Assembly: GCA_945905295.1 (NCBI GenBank) | Contig: CAMDPX010000007.1 | Coordinates: 1-62,931 of the forward strand | Direction of reading: 5' to 3' | Source of the DNA: Planctomyces sp. SH-PL62 | GTDB taxonomy: Bacteria; Planctomycetota; Planctomycetia; Planctomycetales; Planctomycetaceae | DNA length: 62,931 nucleotides | Shown here: piece after piece, positions 61,034 to 62,931 of the stretch | Numbering within the stretch: the stretch's first letter is position 1 | How the letters are laid out: every line of letters starts with the position of its first letter | Position numbers and translations under genes: made by a program | Notes under the pieces: generated by a model | Seen by the model: the letters and a program-made list of their open reading frames with translations, nothing else | Databases searched by the model: none | Told to the model about the DNA's origin: nothing

Positions 61034-61976
61034 AGACGTACCTCAGGCTCGCCGAGCCAAAAAAAGGAATCGCCGAGACCGTGTCGGAAACGCGGACGAT
61101 GCCATCCGGCTCGACTTGCAATTCGATCTGCAACGTCGCCTGTCGCATTCCCGAGCGGTTGCCGTAGTTGCCTTGTGGCCAACTCAACTGCGTCCATGCC
61201 GTGGTCTGCGGCGAGACCGATACCAACTCGCCGTCGGTGGGAGTCAGCGTGAGCGTGAACCGCGCATTGCCAATCGACTGCGTGCCGCTGGCTGACGATG
61301 GGGGGGAGCTTGTGGGGCTCGACGGCAAGGACGGCACCGAAGCTCCATACATGGAATACATCGAATCCATTGCGCTCATGGGGGACACGACCGGCGCAGA
61401 AACAGTGCTGCTGGATGTGCTCAACGAAGACTGGCGTAGCCGATCGCACAACGGAATCTTCTCGGCGGCGGTGGAGGTCAGCAGGTTGGCGACGGTCGTC
61501 GCCAGATCACTGGCCGCGAAATCGAACGACGCCGTCTGACCGGGAAACGCGACCTCAATCAATTGGCTGGGTGTTTTGGCGTCCCAGGTATAGATCAACA
61601 ACTCGCCGACCATCGGCAATCGTTTCAGCACGCCGTTCGCCGACATGCCCCCCGATCGCCCACCAGTCCACAGCACCAGCACATCCGGAACCTGATTCAT
61701 TCCCACGGGCCGAGACACAACGGTCAACCCCACGCGAGTCGGTTGCTCGGCCAGGTCATACACCCCGGTCTGCGAAATCATGTACTCGATCCGTTCGATC
61801 GCCGCTCGGGCTTGCAGGTCGGAATCCTCGACCCCCTTCGTGTAGGACCAGGCCGAGTTCACCGCGTTCGACATCCCCGCGAGCACGACCGACATCATGC
61901 TCAGAATCGTCATGGAGATCAGCAGCTCGGCCAGCGTCATACCGCGGCGCGATTCACTGAGATGAGGTCTTCGCAT
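61023..61976 (-). CDS. GspJ/PilW-type minor pseudopilin
   Basis: 317 residues. The N-terminal motif SESRRGMTLAELLISMTILSMMSVVLAGM is a class III signal, with cleavage between G and M expected. The rest includes VDLAEQPTRVGLTVVSRPVG, a Ser/Pro-rich stretch (SLPSSPTSSPPSSASG) and C-terminal beta-strands. The stop overlaps the GspH-like gene by 11 nt, and it follows the GspI-like gene by 14 nt, so it is the second gene of the operon. Confidence 0.85.
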   Translation of the reverse strand: MRRPHLSESRRGMTLAELLISMTILSMMSVVLAGMSNAVNSAWSYTKGVEDSDLQARAAIERIEYMISQTGVYDLAEQPTRVGLTVVSRPVGMNQVPDVLVLWTGGRSGGMSANGVLKRLPMVGELLIYTWDAKTPSQLIEVAFPGQTASFDFAASDLATTVANLLTSTAAEKIPLCDRLRQSSLSTSSSTVSAPVVSPMSAMDSMYSMYGASVPSLPSSPTSSPPSSASGTQSIGNARFTLTLTPTDGELVSVSPQTTAWTQLSWPQGNYGNRSGMRQATLQIELQVEPDGIVRVSDTVSAIPFFGSASLRYVYEP

Positions 61977-61990
61977 GATCTCCCGCTCCT

Positions 61991-62635
61991 TCAGGGTGCC
62001 GGTGACACGGAAGAGAAGACACGCACGATTTGAGCGACCGTTCGCGTGGACTTATTCGCGGTGTAAGCCACAGACACGGTGACTCGGCGATGCGACGTGT
62101 GTTGCGTGACCACGGACCAGCCGCTCGCACCCGGTTGCACGCGCTCGACCAGGACCGACCGCGTGAAGCGACCGACGAAGCTTGGGGCCGCCGCGAGTTC
62201 GGCCGTCCGTTCGCCGGACTTGCCCAGCATCATGTCCATGTACGCCACTGCGGCGGTCGCGGCGTCATCATTGCCCAAGACTTCTCCCGCCTTAGTGCGC
62301 GGCGGGCATTCGCTGAACTTGTCATAGTCATCAATCGTCGAGAACCAGCTCCGCAGCGGAATCGGGTTCGGCATGCTGGCCGTTCCGGTGGGAAACTTCG
62401 AGGCGGCGATTTCGTCGATCAATTGCTCAGCCAAGCCTTGCCCGACTGAACGATAAATCGAGTCGTTGCTGGATTGGACCGCACCGGCGACCGAGGTCAG
62501 CAAGGCCGCGCCAGCCAGAGACATCACTGCCAGAGCGATCATGGACTCGGCATACGTGAAACCTCGGCGCAGACGGCCGCTCGGTGCGAGCATGCGTCGC
62601 GCATACGGACCACAAACTTCGCCGGCAGTCGTCAC
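61991..62635 (-). CDS. GspI/PilV-type minor pseudopilin
   Basis: 214 residues. The prepilin motif RLRRGFTYAESMIALAVMSLAGAALLTSV starts at about residue 22. The remainder is a soluble domain with no enzymatic motif and ends TRTVAQIVRVFSS. It is the first visible gene of a four-gene operon (GspI-, GspJ-, GspH- and PilX/GspK-like, in that order), which would build the tip of a type II secretion or type IV pilus-like filament. The assembly ATPase and secretin are not in the window. Confidence 0.85.
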   Translation of the reverse strand: MTTAGEVCGPYARRMLAPSGRLRRGFTYAESMIALAVMSLAGAALLTSVAGAVQSSNDSIYRSVGQGLAEQLIDEIAASKFPTGTASMPNPIPLRSWFSTIDDYDKFSECPPRTKAGEVLGNDDAATAAVAYMDMMLGKSGERTAELAAAPSFVGRFTRSVLVERVQPGASGWSVVTQHTSHRRVTVSVAYTANKSTRTVAQIVRVFSSVSPAP

Positions 62636-62665
62636 GATCTCCGCTCCGTTTCAACGGCAGCGCAT

Positions 62666-62718
62666 AGAAAAAGGCGCGGCATGGTCCCCTCGAAGCTCCC
62701 AGCTTCCCATGCCGCGCC
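62666..62718 (-). terminator. Strong terminator hairpin upstream of the prepilin operon
   Basis: GGCGCGGCATGG (62673-62684) pairs with CCATGCCGCGCC (62707-62718), with an inner GAAGCT/AGCTTC hairpin. On the minus strand the stem is followed by CTTTTTCT, so it terminates minus-strand transcription coming from the IS630-like gene side before the prepilin operon. Confidence 0.75.
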
Positions 62719-62784
62719 CGTAAAGTCGGTGTCGTCCGTCCCAGCACCGGAAGGGATTCACGGGCTCAACAGACAACAGAAACC

Positions 62785-62931
62785 TAGTGCCGCGTCAAAG
62801 CTTAATCTTCGGGTAGACGGAGGTGAGCTTACAGCGGGCGTCGTCGATTTTCATTTGCCAGTCGACGCCGCGTTGGGTCGAGTTCACGTCGGTTGACCAG
62901 GCGGCGGTTTCGTCACGCAGGGTCTCGATGT
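62785..62931 (-). mobile_element. IS630-like insertion sequence, one end only
   Basis: The probable end lies at 62787, just inside a TA dinucleotide (62785-62786), the target used by the IS630/Tc1 group. The end reads GTGCCGCGTCAAAGCTT and contains the transposase stop. The rest of the element lies to the right of the window. Confidence 0.5.
62795..62931 (-). CDS. IS630 family transposase, C-terminal fragment
   Basis: 45 codons to the stop at 62795, open to the window edge: ETLRDETAAWSTDVNSTQRG, then VDWQMKIDDARCKLTSVYPKIKL. The DARxKLxxxYP ending is the typical C-terminal signature of IS630-family DDE transposases; the catalytic residues lie beyond the edge. It is not in the operon of the prepilin genes, since a terminator separates them. 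Confidence 0.65.
   Translation of the reverse strand, partial: IETLRDETAAWSTDVNSTQRGVDWQMKIDDARCKLTSVYPKIKL

Noticed and set aside
1-62931. tRNA, rRNA or riboswitch genes
   Set aside because: No cloverleaf, rRNA signature or recognisable aptamer was seen on reading both strands. Absence cannot be proved without a covariance model search.

Overview
The window looks like the chromosome of a planctomycete of the order Planctomycetales, fairly GC-rich. The evidence is three DUF1501 proteins, a DUF1552/DUF1592 pair, a PVC-type heme-binding protein with a C-terminal CANCH motif, two formylglycine-type sulfatases, a sialidase, a DUF1559 protein and secreted giants whose N-termini carry a basic stretch followed by an LExRxLL-like motif. 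Housekeeping genes are scattered among these: rnr (cut by the left edge), selB, mnmG, mraZ, queA, an NAD-type isocitrate dehydrogenase, lpxK and pyrK.

Layout. 1-2.0 kb: RNase R and an HNH nuclease with a small partner. 2.0-8.1 kb: selB, sulfatase, glycosyltransferase and an RTX-repeat exoprotein. 8.1-18.7 kb: three DUF1501 genes, a DUF1559/aspartic-protease operon, a RelE-type toxin-antitoxin pair, a sialidase and a second sulfatase. 18.8-30.1 kb: SGNH hydrolase and mnmG (divergent), a two-component pair, a DHDPS-family lyase, mraZ, a glycosyltransferase, queA, a methyltransferase and an inositol-phosphatase-like gene. 30.2-41.2 kb: a pentapeptide-TIR protein, a 2345-residue subtilase/Calx-beta protein and a metzincin with PPC and FnIII domains. 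41.7-47.2 kb: isocitrate dehydrogenase, two toxin-antitoxin pairs, a Uma2 nuclease, a truncated DUF2306 gene, lpxK and pyrK. 47.3-57.8 kb: the PVC cytochrome, DUF1552, HicAB, DUF1592, a CotH lipoprotein and a CBS protein. 58.1-62.6 kb: a four-gene minor-prepilin operon. The right edge cuts an IS630-like transposase.

The most unusual content is a dense set of palindromic elements, about 25 copies in more than a dozen sequence families. Each is typically two inverted arms of 23-34 bp, and in many families each arm is itself a small hairpin, often with a TCC/GGA loop. Many lie between genes, several at convergent gene ends. At least nine lie inside protein-coding genes, are read through in frame without stops and add about 24-55 residues to otherwise conserved proteins (RNase R twice, a glycosyltransferase, a DUF1501 protein, PyrK, the PVC cytochrome, DUF1592 and two prepilin leaders). 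One is a nested insertion flanked by a 9-bp direct repeat, which suggests mobility. This resembles the Rickettsia palindromic elements in concept, but with many families in one genome. No tRNA, rRNA or CRISPR array was seen.
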